DNA of 64,000 nt, taken from NCBI RefSeq assembly GCF_001632845.1, contig NZ_CP011994.1:2242001-2306000 (forward strand). Reading direction: 5' to 3'. The notes under the pieces were generated by a model, which saw only the letters and a list, made by a program, of their open reading frames with translations, searched no databases and was not told the DNA's origin. A program made the translations under genes and the position numbers. This document shows positions 17,015-26,000 of this stretch, in pieces; the first letter of the stretch is position 1, and every line of letters starts with the position of its first letter. The DNA is from Ectothiorhodospira sp. BSL-9 (lineage in GTDB: Bacteria; Pseudomonadota; Gammaproteobacteria; Ectothiorhodospirales; Ectothiorhodospiraceae).

Positions 17015-17398
17015 GTGAGCCTGGAAAAGGTCTTTTTTGGTTTCTTCATCCTGCTGGCCCTGACCCTGAACTTCGGGTTTGTGCTGGGGGAGTTCGATAA
17101 TCCCGATCATCACAATACCTACGAGCTGCTGGCCGTGATCATCGTTAATCTGATCGCCACCGTGCTCAAGTTCGGGGATCGCACGCAAACGGGGGCCCTG
17201 CTGCTGGCCAGTTCGCTGGTGGCGGATCTGCAGCTACTGGCGGCGGCGGTGGTCTGGGCCTATGCCGTGCATGTACATGCGGGAGGGCTGGATGCCATGT
17301 TCATGGCCAGCATCGTCTCTCTGGCCGCTGGCGCGCTGCTGGCCAACATCGTTTCGGTGGTGCTGGTGATCATCGACACCGTGAATCTGCGGCGCTGA
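17015..17398 (+). CDS. DUF6394 family membrane protein
   Basis: A 127-residue protein with four hydrophobic segments (FFGFFILLALTLNFGFVLG, ELLAVIIVNLIATVL, and two more) and the conserved LKFGDRTQTGALLLASSLVADLQL. The start is assigned to the GTG at 17015, seven bases after AGGGA; the longer in-frame extension to 16919 overlaps the divergent ATPase gene. The channel-like gene begins 34 bases downstream, so the two are probably an operon and DUF6394 could be an accessory subunit of that channel. Confidence 0.8.
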   Translation: MSLEKVFFGFFILLALTLNFGFVLGEFDNPDHHNTYELLAVIIVNLIATVLKFGDRTQTGALLLASSLVADLQLLAAAVVWAYAVHVHAGGLDAMFMASIVSLAAGALLANIVSVVLVIIDTVNLRR

Positions 17399-17432
17399 CG
17401 GTCAGCGGCTACAGGCTCACCCCCAGGCTCCC

Positions 17433-19148
17433 ATGAACAAGGTCATCTTTCTGTTCCTGAGGCGCATGAGAACCCCCCTGCTGGTTCTCATCGGCGCCTA
17501 CACCCTGGCCGGGCTCGGGTTGTTGCTGATCCCGGGGGTGGATGAGTATGGCGAGCCCTGGCGCATGGATATCCTCCATGTGCTTTATTTCCTCAGCTAC
17601 ACAGCCACCACCACCGGTTTTGGCGAGGTGCCGCGGGAGTTCAGCGAGGCCCAGCGACTGTGGGTGATGTTTTCCATCTATCTCACGATCATTGCCTGGC
17701 TGTATGCCATCGGCAAGATCCTCGCCCTGGTGCAGGAGCCCGCGTTCAGGCAGGCGGTGCGATATCAGGGCTTCGAGCGTCATGTCAGGCGCATGCAGGA
17801 GCCCTTTTATATCGTCTGCGGTTATGGAGACACCGGTTCCATGCTGGTGAAGGCCCTGGTACACCGGGGCCAACGGGCGGTGGTGATCGACCTGAATGTG
17901 GACCGCATCAACGATCTGGAACTCACGGACCTGAGCAGCCATGTGCCGGCCATGGTGGGGGACGCCAGCGTGTCCAGGCATCTGCGGTCCGCCGGATTGC
18001 GTCATCCCCTGTGCCAGGGCGTGGTGGCCGTTACGGATAACGATGATGCCAATCTGAAGATCGCCATCACCGTGAAGCTGCTCAATCCCACGTTGCCGGT
18101 GGTCTGCCGTGCCCACACCCGTTCCACCCAGGACAACATGGCCTCGTTCGGCACGGACCACATCGTCAATCCCTTTGATGCCTTCGGTGAGCGCCTCACG
18201 CTGGCGTTGCACTCGCCGGGCTTGTACCTGCTGCGGGAATGGCTCACCAGCGTGCCGGATACCCCCCTGCCACGGCCCGTGGAACCGCCACAAGGCACCT
18301 GGATCCTGGTGGGGTTCGGTCGTCTGGGGCGGGCGGTTAAACAGGGCATGAAGTCACTGGGCATGGGCACCGTGGTGATCGAGGAGATCGCCGAGCGGGC
18401 AGATCCCGACGGCCCCTGCCTGCAGGGTCGCGGCACGGAGGCCGATACCCTGCAGCAGGCGGGCATCGCCAACGCAGTGGGTCTGCTGGCGGGCACGGAT
18501 GAGGACACCAACAATCTCTCCTGCCTGATGACGGCGCGGACCCTGAACCCGGATTTGTTCATCGTTGCCCGGCAGAATCATTACGATAATCGGGACATCT
18601 TCAGGGCTGCCAAGCCCGACCTGATCATGCGCCCCAGCGAGATGATCGCCGAGGCCATCCTGGCGCATCTGAGTGCCCCCTTGCTGGCCCGGTTTCTCCA
18701 GTTATCCCTGGAAAAGGATGACGACTGGGCCAATGAACTGCTCAGCCGGATTAGCGCCGTCACCGATGAGGTGGTCCCCGAGGTTTGGCTTGTGAGCGTG
18801 AATGACAAGTCAGCGCCGGCCCTGGTCCGGCTGCTGCAGGAGCAGTCGATCACCCTGGGGGCGCTGCTGGATGCCACCCATGCCTGGCGGGATTCCTTCA
18901 ATTGCGTGCCCCTGATGCGGGTACGCGAGGGAGAAGCCTTGCTGACCCCGGGGCCTGAGACCGATATCCAGACGGGCGATCGGCTGCTGTTGTGCGGCCA
19001 GCCCCGGGTGGCGGATCGTTTTCATCACCTGCTGCGGGATGTTCAGGCCCTGCGCTACCTGGTGACGGGCTACAATCGGCCCGATGGCTGGGTGTGGCGC
19101 GCGGGCAGCCGGCGCAGCCGGCCTGGCACCACGGGCAACACGAATTGA
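17433..19148 (+). CDS. RCK-domain potassium channel-like protein
   Basis: Two N-terminal membrane helices flank a pore loop with the filter TTTGFGE (residues 59-65), a variant of the TVGYGD filter of K+ channels. Two Rossmann RCK/TrkA-N domains follow: YIVCGYGDTGSMLVKAL from about residue 128 and WILVGFGRLGRAVKQG from about residue 289. A TrkA-C-like domain closes the protein with TGDRLLLCGQP. The 571-residue architecture resembles MthK-type channels with tandem RCK domains encoded in one chain. GFG instead of GYG and Glu instead of Asp leave ion selectivity uncertain. Confidence 0.85.
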   Translation: MNKVIFLFLRRMRTPLLVLIGAYTLAGLGLLLIPGVDEYGEPWRMDILHVLYFLSYTATTTGFGEVPREFSEAQRLWVMFSIYLTIIAWLYAIGKILALVQEPAFRQAVRYQGFERHVRRMQEPFYIVCGYGDTGSMLVKALVHRGQRAVVIDLNVDRINDLELTDLSSHVPAMVGDASVSRHLRSAGLRHPLCQGVVAVTDNDDANLKIAITVKLLNPTLPVVCRAHTRSTQDNMASFGTDHIVNPFDAFGERLTLALHSPGLYLLREWLTSVPDTPLPRPVEPPQGTWILVGFGRLGRAVKQGMKSLGMGTVVIEEIAERADPDGPCLQGRGTEADTLQQAGIANAVGLLAGTDEDTNNLSCLMTARTLNPDLFIVARQNHYDNRDIFRAAKPDLIMRPSEMIAEAILAHLSAPLLARFLQLSLEKDDDWANELLSRISAVTDEVVPEVWLVSVNDKSAPALVRLLQEQSITLGALLDATHAWRDSFNCVPLMRVREGEALLTPGPETDIQTGDRLLLCGQPRVADRFHHLLRDVQALRYLVTGYNRPDGWVWRAGSRRSRPGTTGNTN

Positions 19149-19161
19149 CGAGGACAAGACC

Positions 19162-19557
19162 ATGGCAGTGAATTCATCCGGCGGTGGCCGCCTGGATCAG
19201 GTGGTTGCCAACAGCCACCGCGAACGCGAAGACCGGGAGAAGGGCTACCGGGCCAAGGCCCTGAAGATGTACCCCTGGGTCTGCGGGCGCTGTGGGCGTA
19301 CCTTCGATCACAAGAACGTGCGTGAACTCACCGTGCATCATCGGGATCACAACCACGATCACAACCCGCCCGATGGCTCCAACTGGGAGCTGTTGTGCGT
19401 GTATTGTCACGATAACGAGCATCAGCGCCTCACCGAAGCCATGAGTGGTCATGGTGGCGGGCAGGGTGATGGGCCGGGCCTGGGGGCTACCCATAACCCC
19501 TTCGCCGCCCTCGGGGATCTGCTCAAGGGACAAGGTGGGGGCAATCGCGGGGATTGA
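19162..19557 (+). CDS. yajD: YajD-type HNH nuclease family protein
   Basis: A 131-residue protein with a zinc-ribbon HNH fold: C41xxC44 (CGRCGRTF), the HNH core LTVHHRDHNHDHNPPDGSNW, and C79xxC82 (LLCVYCHDNEH). The HNH core and the two CxxC pairs match the YajD family. The last ~40 residues are Gly-rich and ordinary for the family. Start at ATG 19162 following a weak GAGGA. Biological role is not established. Confidence 0.88.
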   Translation: MAVNSSGGGRLDQVVANSHREREDREKGYRAKALKMYPWVCGRCGRTFDHKNVRELTVHHRDHNHDHNPPDGSNWELLCVYCHDNEHQRLTEAMSGHGGGQGDGPGLGATHNPFAALGDLLKGQGGGNRGD

Positions 19558-19613
19558 CCCGGCCACTGGGCGCGGCGTAGCTTCAGATCTGACCAGTTGA
19601 GGAGACACAGACC

Positions 19614-19769
19614 ATGGGTGAGGGTTCGGACATCAAGGCCCTTGAGGGCCTATTGATCATTGCGGTGGTCGCTGCCTTTGGTATCTGGCAGTTCATCTCC
19701 TTGCGCCGCGATCGGGAAGAGCGAGAGCGCCGCAAGGAAGAGAAGGCCCGGGAGAACAAGGACAAGTAA
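19614..19769 (+). CDS. Small single-pass membrane protein (51 aa)
   Basis: The ATG at 19614 follows a strong GAGGAGA site. The product has one hydrophobic helix (GLLIIAVVAAFGIWQFISL) followed by a highly charged RRDREERERRKEEKAREN tail, which would form a cytoplasmic coiled coil or RNA-facing helix. It is too short for domain recognition, but the ribosome site and sharply bipartite composition support translation. It lies between yajD and the epimerase gene on the same strand. Confidence 0.6.
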   Translation: MGEGSDIKALEGLLIIAVVAAFGIWQFISLRRDREERERRKEEKARENKDK

Positions 19770-19830
19770 CAACAGGGGGGCGCCGCAGACGCTCCCCCCG
19801 ATGCACATGATCGATGCACACGGAGACCCT

Positions 19831-20748
19831 ATGAGAATACTCATCACCGGTGGGACTGGTTTTGTTGGCTCGCGCCTCATCGCCCGCATGCAGCCCCAGG
19901 GCCACGAGTTCGTGGTGCTCACCCGCAATGCCGAGAAGGCTCGACGCAAGCTGGGTATGGATACCTTCCGCATCATCGAATGGGACACCCGTTCTCCCAT
20001 TCCTCCGGACGCCTTTCAGGGAGTGGAGGCTGCCGTGAATCTGGTGGGGGAGAGCATCGCCAGCAAGCGCTGGAGTTCCCAACAGAAGAAAAAGATCATC
20101 AACTCCCGCGTGGAACCCACCCGCGCCCTGGTGGATGGCATCAATGCGCATGCGCCCCAGTGCCGTGCCCTGGTGTCCGCTTCGGCCATCGGTTACTACC
20201 CGGTCAATCACCCGGAGCCGCTGGAGGAGGAAAGCGAGCCCGCCGCCGGCTTCATGTCGGAGATCTGTCAAAAGTGGGAGGCGGAGGCCGAGCGTGTGAA
20301 CGAGAGCACGCGACTGGTCATCGTGCGCATCGGGGTGGTTCTGGGGCGGGGAGGCGGTGTGGTGGGCCGCCTGATGCCCATCTTCAAGGCCGGGCTGGGT
20401 GGGCCGGTCTCCGATGGCTCCCAGATGATGAGCTGGATCCATCTGGAGGACCTGGCCGGGATTCTCTCCCGGGGCTTAAAAGAGGACTCCATGCGCGGGG
20501 TCTACAACGCCGTGGCCCCTCATCCGGTGACCAATCGGGAGTTCTCCAAGGCCTTTGCCAAGGCCCTGGGCCGTCCGGCCCTGCTGCCTGCCCCGGCCTT
20601 CATGCTGCGGGCCACCATGGGAGAAATGGCGGATATCGTTCTGGACTCCCAGGCCATTTCCGGGCGCAAGGTGCAGGAGGAGGGCGGCTACAGTTTCCTG
20701 TATCCGCGCATTGAACATGCCATGAACGAGATCGCCGGTCGATCATGA
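19831..20748 (+). CDS. yfcH: TIGR01777 family epimerase (YfcH-like)
   Basis: Atypical short-chain dehydrogenase of 305 residues. The NAD(P)-binding GGTGFVGSRL is at residues about 7-16, followed by AVNLVGESIASKRW and SASAIGYYP, and the C-terminal DUF1731 region (PAPAFMLRATMGEMADIVLDSQ). The ATG at 19831 gives the exact family N-terminus (MRILITGGTGFVGS). The substrate is not known. Confidence 0.93.
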   Translation: MRILITGGTGFVGSRLIARMQPQGHEFVVLTRNAEKARRKLGMDTFRIIEWDTRSPIPPDAFQGVEAAVNLVGESIASKRWSSQQKKKIINSRVEPTRALVDGINAHAPQCRALVSASAIGYYPVNHPEPLEEESEPAAGFMSEICQKWEAEAERVNESTRLVIVRIGVVLGRGGGVVGRLMPIFKAGLGGPVSDGSQMMSWIHLEDLAGILSRGLKEDSMRGVYNAVAPHPVTNREFSKAFAKALGRPALLPAPAFMLRATMGEMADIVLDSQAISGRKVQEEGGYSFLYPRIEHAMNEIAGRS

Positions 20749-20818
20749 TGCTGGAAGGTGTCGATGTTTCGTCCCGGCCAGGCCGGTTGATCCTGATCTA
20801 TGAGGGAATGCTTCGTTC

Positions 20819-21301
20819 ATGGTAATTCGTCACCCCGACCCCATGGCCATGTTGCTGCAGGCCATGCCCATTGTGGCCATGGTGGTGTATGGCACGATCT
20901 ATCTCCGCCAGTTCCTGGATGGCTACCCGCCCCCGTTGGCCAATCTCGCCATCCTGATCGCCCTGGGCGTTATGTCTTTCTATGCCCTATGGCGCCTGTC
21001 GCCATTCACCCTGTACCGTTTCCGGCATTCGCCGGCCCATGTGGCCATCGAGAAGCAGCGACTTATCGGTCGTAACCCATTGCTGGAGCATGACCTCTCC
21101 CGTGTGCAGCGCATCAGCATCGAGCGCTATCCCTTCAACCGGGGCTACCGTTACGTGGTCTGCATGCACCTGGCAGACGGTCGACGTATTGTGGAAGGCA
21201 TGCCGGACGCGCCGCGACCCGAGCCCATCTATGATTTCGCGGTGCGCGTGGCCCGGTTCTACGGCGTGGCCGAAGGGCCTGGGGGCCCGCCCGAGGAGTA
21301 A
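20819..21301 (+). CDS. Hypothetical membrane protein
   Basis: A 160-residue protein with two N-terminal hydrophobic segments (AMLLQAMPIVAMVVYGTIYL and LAILIALGVMSFYALWRL) and a soluble C-terminal half (about residues 60-160) rich in Arg and beta-type sequence, possibly PH-like. No named family is recognised. It is convergent with the lipoate ligase gene across palindrome copy C. Confidence 0.6.
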   Translation: MVIRHPDPMAMLLQAMPIVAMVVYGTIYLRQFLDGYPPPLANLAILIALGVMSFYALWRLSPFTLYRFRHSPAHVAIEKQRLIGRNPLLEHDLSRVQRISIERYPFNRGYRYVVCMHLADGRRIVEGMPDAPRPEPIYDFAVRVARFYGVAEGPGGPPEE

Positions 21302-21307
21302 GAAAGT

Positions 21308-21364
21308 AAAATGGGGACAGACACCTTTTCCGCGAAAAGCGAAAAAGGTGTCTGTCCCCATTTT
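21308..21364. repeat. GGGGACAGACACC palindrome, bidirectional terminator-like (copy C)
   Basis: The arms AAAATGGGGACAGACACC (from 21308) and GGTGTCTGTCCCCATTTT (to 21364) pair almost perfectly around a short central region that itself contains a GCGAAAAGC/CGCG element. It lies between a plus-strand hypothetical gene and the minus-strand lipoate ligase. It shares the ATGGGG variant with copy D. Confidence 0.88.
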
Positions 21365-21377
21365 GCCCCTTTGCCGG

Positions 21378-22451
21378 TCAGGCGCCCCGGAAGGCGGCGG
21401 TGATGGCGGTGGCGATGTCCACGTGGGTGACGCCGGGGATGTCCAGGGCCACGTCGCGCATGGCCTGCTGGGTGGCGCCCTGGAGTGAGTCCTGGGTGAG
21501 GGGGACGCCCTTGAGGGCGTCGGCCAGGCGCTGCATGCCGTCCTCCGGGAAGACCGTGAAATCGCCGCTCAGGGACAGGTCCACGATGTGGTCGTCCTTG
21601 GCCAGCAGGCGGCTGCGGATCAGGCCGCCGGGGGCCTTGAAGGCGCCTTCGGCCAGGTGGGTGTCGGCAGAGATCTTTACGCCCCGTTCAATGAATCGAC
21701 GCCCCTTCTGGTAGGTCCACTCAGGGTCCTGGAGTTCCTTCTCCTGCTCGGCAATGGATGCCTCTTCCGCGGCGGTGGCCTGGTCCATGACCGGTTCCAC
21801 CCGCAGATGCACCGCAAGTTCCTCCATGAAGGTCTTGATCACCGTCTCCCGTGAGGGGGGTTCGCCCAGTTCCCGGGTGAGGGTGGTGATGTAGTCGGAC
21901 ATGCCGGCGCGCAGCTTGTCGCGGAATTTCTCCGAGGGGACCTTCAGGCAACGGGACATGGTGTCCACATCGAAATCGAACATGAAACTGCCCACCATGA
22001 GGGTGGCATCCCCGATGGAGGCGGCGCCGGTACCGCCGATCTTGCGACCATCCACATGAATGTCGTTCACCGGGCGAAAGATCGCCTGCACCCCCAGTCG
22101 GTGATAGGTCTGGATCACCGGTTCAATGAAATGTGAATAGATGTCGCTGACCCGCCGGGGGGCCTTCTCGGCGGGGTAGATGAAGTGGAAGAAGAGCTGA
22201 TTCTGGTCCAGGAATACCGCCCCACCCCCCACATGGCGACGGATGATCGGCAGTTGATGCGCCTGGCAGTAGTCCTCGTCCACCTCCAGGGCCACGTCCT
22301 GATGCAGACCGACGCAGACATAGGGTGATGAGGGATTCACCAGGGTGAGCACCGGTGTGTCGCCGGGTTGCATGTGGTGGGCAATGCCGTGGTAGACCGC
22401 CTGGGATCGCAGGGCGGGCTGGGAGCCAAAGTCGAGCACTCGAAGCTGCAT
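21378..22451 (-). CDS. lplA: Lipoate-protein ligase A
   Basis: Attaches lipoate, via lipoyl-AMP, to lipoyl domains. The catalytic core (about residues 1-200) has RRHVGGGAVFLDQNQ, FRPVNDIHVDGRKIGGTG with the catalytic lysine K137, and the accessory C-terminal domain to residue 357. The length exceeds E. coli LplA (338). Lipoyl-domain substrates AceF and Lpd are encoded 30 kb away. In sulfur oxidisers, related ligases also serve lipoate-binding sHdr proteins; no such genes are in this window. Confidence 0.9.
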   Translation of the reverse strand: MQLRVLDFGSQPALRSQAVYHGIAHHMQPGDTPVLTLVNPSSPYVCVGLHQDVALEVDEDYCQAHQLPIIRRHVGGGAVFLDQNQLFFHFIYPAEKAPRRVSDIYSHFIEPVIQTYHRLGVQAIFRPVNDIHVDGRKIGGTGAASIGDATLMVGSFMFDFDVDTMSRCLKVPSEKFRDKLRAGMSDYITTLTRELGEPPSRETVIKTFMEELAVHLRVEPVMDQATAAEEASIAEQEKELQDPEWTYQKGRRFIERGVKISADTHLAEGAFKAPGGLIRSRLLAKDDHIVDLSLSGDFTVFPEDGMQRLADALKGVPLTQDSLQGATQQAMRDVALDIPGVTHVDIATAITAAFRGA

Positions 22452-22506
22452 GGGTCGCGTCCTTCCGGGTTGTGATCGGTGTGCGGTGGCGTCGGCGTCC
22501 GGCCCG

Positions 22507-24006
22507 TCAGGCCTGCTCGATCCGGAGGCGCCATTCCCTGGGACCGGTTTCGTGCACGGAGGTGCCCTGGCTGTCCACGGCCACGGTGACCGGCATGTCC
22601 TTGACTTCGAACTCGTAGATGGCCTCCATGCCCAGGTCCTCGAAGGCCACCACCCGGGAAGACTTGATGGCCTTGGACACCAGGTAGGCGGCGCCGCCCA
22701 CGGCCATCAGGTACACGGCCTTGTTGTCGCGGATGGCCTCCACGGCGGTGGGGCCGCGCTCGGCCTTGCCCACCATGCCCAGAAGCCCGGTCTGCTCCAG
22801 CATCTGCCGGGTGAACTTGTCCATGCGCGTGGCGGTGGTGGGGCCGGCCGGGCCCATCACCTCGTCGCGCACCGGGTCCACGGGGCCCACGTAGTAGATG
22901 AACCGGTTGGTGAAATCCACCGGCAGTGTGTCGCCTGCGTCCAGCATCTGGGTGAGGCGCTTGTGGGCGGCGTCCCGTCCGGTGAGCAGGCGGCCATTGA
23001 GCAGCAGGACATCACCCGGCTGCCAGCTGGCCACTTCCTCGGGAGTGATGCTGTCCAGGTCGACGCGCTTGCCTTTGCTGGGGTCGTAATCCAGTTCCGG
23101 CCAGTCTTCCAGGGCAGGCGGGGTGAGTTGTGCCGGGCCGCTGCCGTCCAGGTGGAAATGCACATGACGGGTGGCCGCGCAGTTGGGGATCATGGCCACG
23201 GGCAGGGAGGCGGCATGGGTGGGGTAGTCCAGGATCTTCACGTCCACCACGGTGGTCAGCCCACCCAGGCCCTGGGCGCCAATGCCCAGGGCGTTCACCT
23301 TCTCGTACAGTTCCAGGCGCAGCTCCTCCACCCGGTTGGCCGGTCCGCGGGCCTGAAGTTCCTGGATATCCACGGGGGCCATCAGCGATTCCTTGGCCAT
23401 GAGCATGGCCTTCTCCGGCGTGCCGCCGATCCCCAGGCCCAGAATCCCTGGCGGGCACCAGCCAGCGCCCATGGTGGGTACGGTCTTGAGCACCCAGTCG
23501 ACGATGGAGTCGGAAGGGTTGAGCATGGCCATCTTGGCCTTGTTCTCGGAGCCGCCGCCCTTGGCGGCGCAGATCACCTCCAGGTGATCGCCGGGTACCG
23601 TCTCCATGTGCACCACAGCCGGGGTGTTGTCCTTTGAGTTGCGGCGTTCACCGGCGGGGTCCAGCAGCACGGAGGCGCGCAGGGTGTTGTCGGGGTCGGT
23701 GTAGGCACGGCGCACGCCCTCATCCACCATCTCCTGAACACTCATCGTCGCCTCCCAGCGCACGTTCATCCCGATCTTGAGGAACACCAGGGCGATACCG
23801 GTGTCCTGACAGATGGGGCGGTGTCCCTGGGCGCACATCCGGGAGTTCACCAGGATCTGAGCCATGGCGTCTTTCGCCGCGGGGGACTGCTCACGCTCGT
23901 AGGCCTGGGTGAGGGCCTGGATGTAATCCTTGGGGTGGTAATAGCTGATGAACTGGAAGGCGTCTGCGATGCTCTGGATCAGGTCTTCCTGGCGGATGAC
24001 GGACAT
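22507..24006 (-). CDS. fumA: Fumarate hydratase class I (iron-sulfur)
   Basis: TCA-cycle interconversion of fumarate and malate by an oxygen-sensitive [4Fe-4S] enzyme. The protein is 499 residues and spans the fused alpha and beta domains. Cluster ligands correspond to C66 (PICQDTG), C183 (GWCPPG) and C275 (IPNCAATRH), with spacings like those of E. coli FumA. The ATG at 24006 follows GGAG at 7 bases; the longer frame start is disfavoured. It is 55 bases from lplA on the same strand and divergent from dacB. Confidence 0.95.
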   Translation of the reverse strand: MSVIRQEDLIQSIADAFQFISYYHPKDYIQALTQAYEREQSPAAKDAMAQILVNSRMCAQGHRPICQDTGIALVFLKIGMNVRWEATMSVQEMVDEGVRRAYTDPDNTLRASVLLDPAGERRNSKDNTPAVVHMETVPGDHLEVICAAKGGGSENKAKMAMLNPSDSIVDWVLKTVPTMGAGWCPPGILGLGIGGTPEKAMLMAKESLMAPVDIQELQARGPANRVEELRLELYEKVNALGIGAQGLGGLTTVVDVKILDYPTHAASLPVAMIPNCAATRHVHFHLDGSGPAQLTPPALEDWPELDYDPSKGKRVDLDSITPEEVASWQPGDVLLLNGRLLTGRDAAHKRLTQMLDAGDTLPVDFTNRFIYYVGPVDPVRDEVMGPAGPTTATRMDKFTRQMLEQTGLLGMVGKAERGPTAVEAIRDNKAVYLMAVGGAAYLVSKAIKSSRVVAFEDLGMEAIYEFEVKDMPVTVAVDSQGTSVHETGPREWRLRIEQA

Positions 24007-24120
24007 GCAATGGCTCCGGCGGTATGACAATGGATGGTAACCCGCCATCTTACTGAGTTCGCGGTCGGAGTAGAATCACGACCGCAAGAACCATCCACTT
24101 TCATCGCACACACGGCCACC

Positions 24121-25554
24121 ATGATCCCCACGAGATCCCGTTTCCTTTTCCTCCTCCTGCCTCTGGCACTGCTGATGACCCTGGGGTCATCAACTGCCCT
24201 TGCTGGCCTGCCCCATGCCATTGTCCAGGTGCTGGAGCGTCATGGCGTGCCCCAGGACGCGGTCAGCCTCTGGGTGCAGCCTCCGGGGTCGTCCCCCACG
24301 ATCGCCCATCGGGTGGATGTGCCCCGCAATCCGGCCTCCACCATGAAGCTGGTCACTACCCTGGCGGCCCTGGATATCCTGGGCCCCGCGCATCGCTGGG
24401 AAACGCATCTGCACACCTTTGCACCGGTGGAAAACGGCGTGCTCAAGGGCGATCTCTACGTGCGTGGCGGCGGTGACCCCTTCCTGGTGACCGAGCAGGT
24501 GTGGAAGCTGGCGGGGGCCCTCAGGCGCAGTGGCATCGAGCGCATCGAGGGGGATCTGGTCTTTGATCTCAGCCACTACGATGTGGCCCCGGAGGATCCG
24601 GGTGAGTTCGATGGTCAGGCCTTCCGGGCCTACAACCAGCCGCCTCATGCCCTGCTGATGAATTTCAATGCCGTCCGTTTCGAGTTCCGTCCTGCCGAGG
24701 ATGGTCGTTCGGTGCGGGTGACCACCGACCCCCCGCTGTCACGTTTGCAACTGGATAACCGTCTGCGCCTGGCGGCAGGGCCCTGCGAGGGGTATCAGCG
24801 CGGCGTGGCCTATCACGTGGAGGATGCGGGTCGCGTGCGCCTGGAGGGAAACTTCCCTCGGGGCTGCGATCAGTACAGCCTGCTGCGCACGGCCCTGGGG
24901 CCCGAGGCCTATGCCCATGGCCTGTTCAGCGAGCTCTGGGAGCAATGGGGCGGGACGCTTGATGGCAACTGGCGTATTGGCATGCTACCGGACAAGGATG
25001 CCAGGCCCCGGGTGGTGCACGAATCCCCTCCCTTGGGAGACCTGATCCGCCTGATCAACAAGTACAGCAACAATGTCATGACCCGGCAACTCAAGCTGGC
25101 CCTGGGGGTGGAGGTATACGAGGGCCCGGCCACCGTGGACAAGGGGCATGCGGCCATCCGGGCCACGCTGGCCCGCAACGGGGTGGATACCCAGGGGCTG
25201 GAGCTGGACAACGCCGCCGGTCTCTCGCGCAGCAACCGCATTACCGCCCGCCAGCTGGCCCAGGTGCTGCAAGTGGGTCGAAACAGCCCCTATATGCCCG
25301 AGTATCTGTCCTCCCTGGCCATTTCGGGCGAGGACGGCACCCTGCGCCGGCGCTTCGTGGATGCCCCAGGAGCTGGGGACATGCGCATGAAGACCGGGTA
25401 TCTCAATGGGGTCTCGGCGGTGGCCGGTTACCTGCGCACCGCCCGGGGAGAGGACCGCATCGTGGTGCTCATGATCAATCACCCTGGGCTGCAGCACTGG
25501 CGTGGCACCCAGATACAGGATGGGATTCTCGACTGGCTGCATGCCAACGGATGA
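24121..25554 (+). CDS. dacB: D-alanyl-D-alanine carboxypeptidase/endopeptidase (PBP4)
   Basis: Periplasmic class C PBP that trims and opens peptide cross-links. A signal peptide (FLFLLLPLALLMTLGSSTALA) is followed by SxxK at S73-K76 (STMK), SxN at S316-N318 (SNN) and KTG at 424-426, with the domain II insertion between. Length 477 matches PBP4. The start at 24121 gives the signal sequence directly; the upstream in-frame ATG (24034) would bury it. A possible -10 (TAGAAT) lies at 24071-24076. Confidence 0.94.
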   Translation: MIPTRSRFLFLLLPLALLMTLGSSTALAGLPHAIVQVLERHGVPQDAVSLWVQPPGSSPTIAHRVDVPRNPASTMKLVTTLAALDILGPAHRWETHLHTFAPVENGVLKGDLYVRGGGDPFLVTEQVWKLAGALRRSGIERIEGDLVFDLSHYDVAPEDPGEFDGQAFRAYNQPPHALLMNFNAVRFEFRPAEDGRSVRVTTDPPLSRLQLDNRLRLAAGPCEGYQRGVAYHVEDAGRVRLEGNFPRGCDQYSLLRTALGPEAYAHGLFSELWEQWGGTLDGNWRIGMLPDKDARPRVVHESPPLGDLIRLINKYSNNVMTRQLKLALGVEVYEGPATVDKGHAAIRATLARNGVDTQGLELDNAAGLSRSNRITARQLAQVLQVGRNSPYMPEYLSSLAISGEDGTLRRRFVDAPGAGDMRMKTGYLNGVSAVAGYLRTARGEDRIVVLMINHPGLQHWRGTQIQDGILDWLHANG

Positions 25555-25702
25555 CGGGCGGAGCCCGCAGCGTGCAGTCAAACGACTCAAGTCCTGTCAG
25601 AATACAAGACAGGTACCGCTGGATTTCGAGAGATGGATGGGCCAAGAGACTCGATGTCTCGACAGCTACCGTGGCTTGAACGACGTTTCGAGGAGCGAAC
25701 GC

Positions 25703-25987
25703 ATGATCGGCAACATACAGAATTACTACGAACACCTGGTTTACGACCGGATTCGCCATGTGCTGCTGGAGCTTGGGGATGCCCTGGACACCACTCACAT
25801 GGACGATCTGGCCTGCGTGGCCCTCAACCGGCTGCCGCCGCGGTATGTGCGTTTTTCCGTGGATCTGACCACGCGGCTCACCGACGAGGACTGGGAACTG
25901 ATCAGCACCCAAGTGAACGAGGCGGTGGATTACGCCATGCGCACCACCGGGCGGCGCCACGAAATCCGTCTGGGCGAGGACGAGTGA
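25703..25987 (+). CDS. ComFB family protein
   Basis: A 94-residue ComFB-like protein: [31 protein letters not shown], and the terminal [13 protein letters not shown]. ComFB proteins are small and dimeric, and some have been described as cyclic-dinucleotide receptors; the ligand here is unknown. GAGGAG at about 25690 precedes the ATG at 25703. The stop lies 13 bases before the YgiQ start, so the two are likely co-transcribed. Confidence 0.85.
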   Translation: MIGNIQNYYEHLVYDRIRHVLLELGDALDTTHMDDLACVALNRLPPRYVRFSVDLTTRLTDEDWELISTQVNEAVDYAMRTTGRRHEIRLGEDE

Positions 25988-26000
25988 AGCCCTTTTGTCC

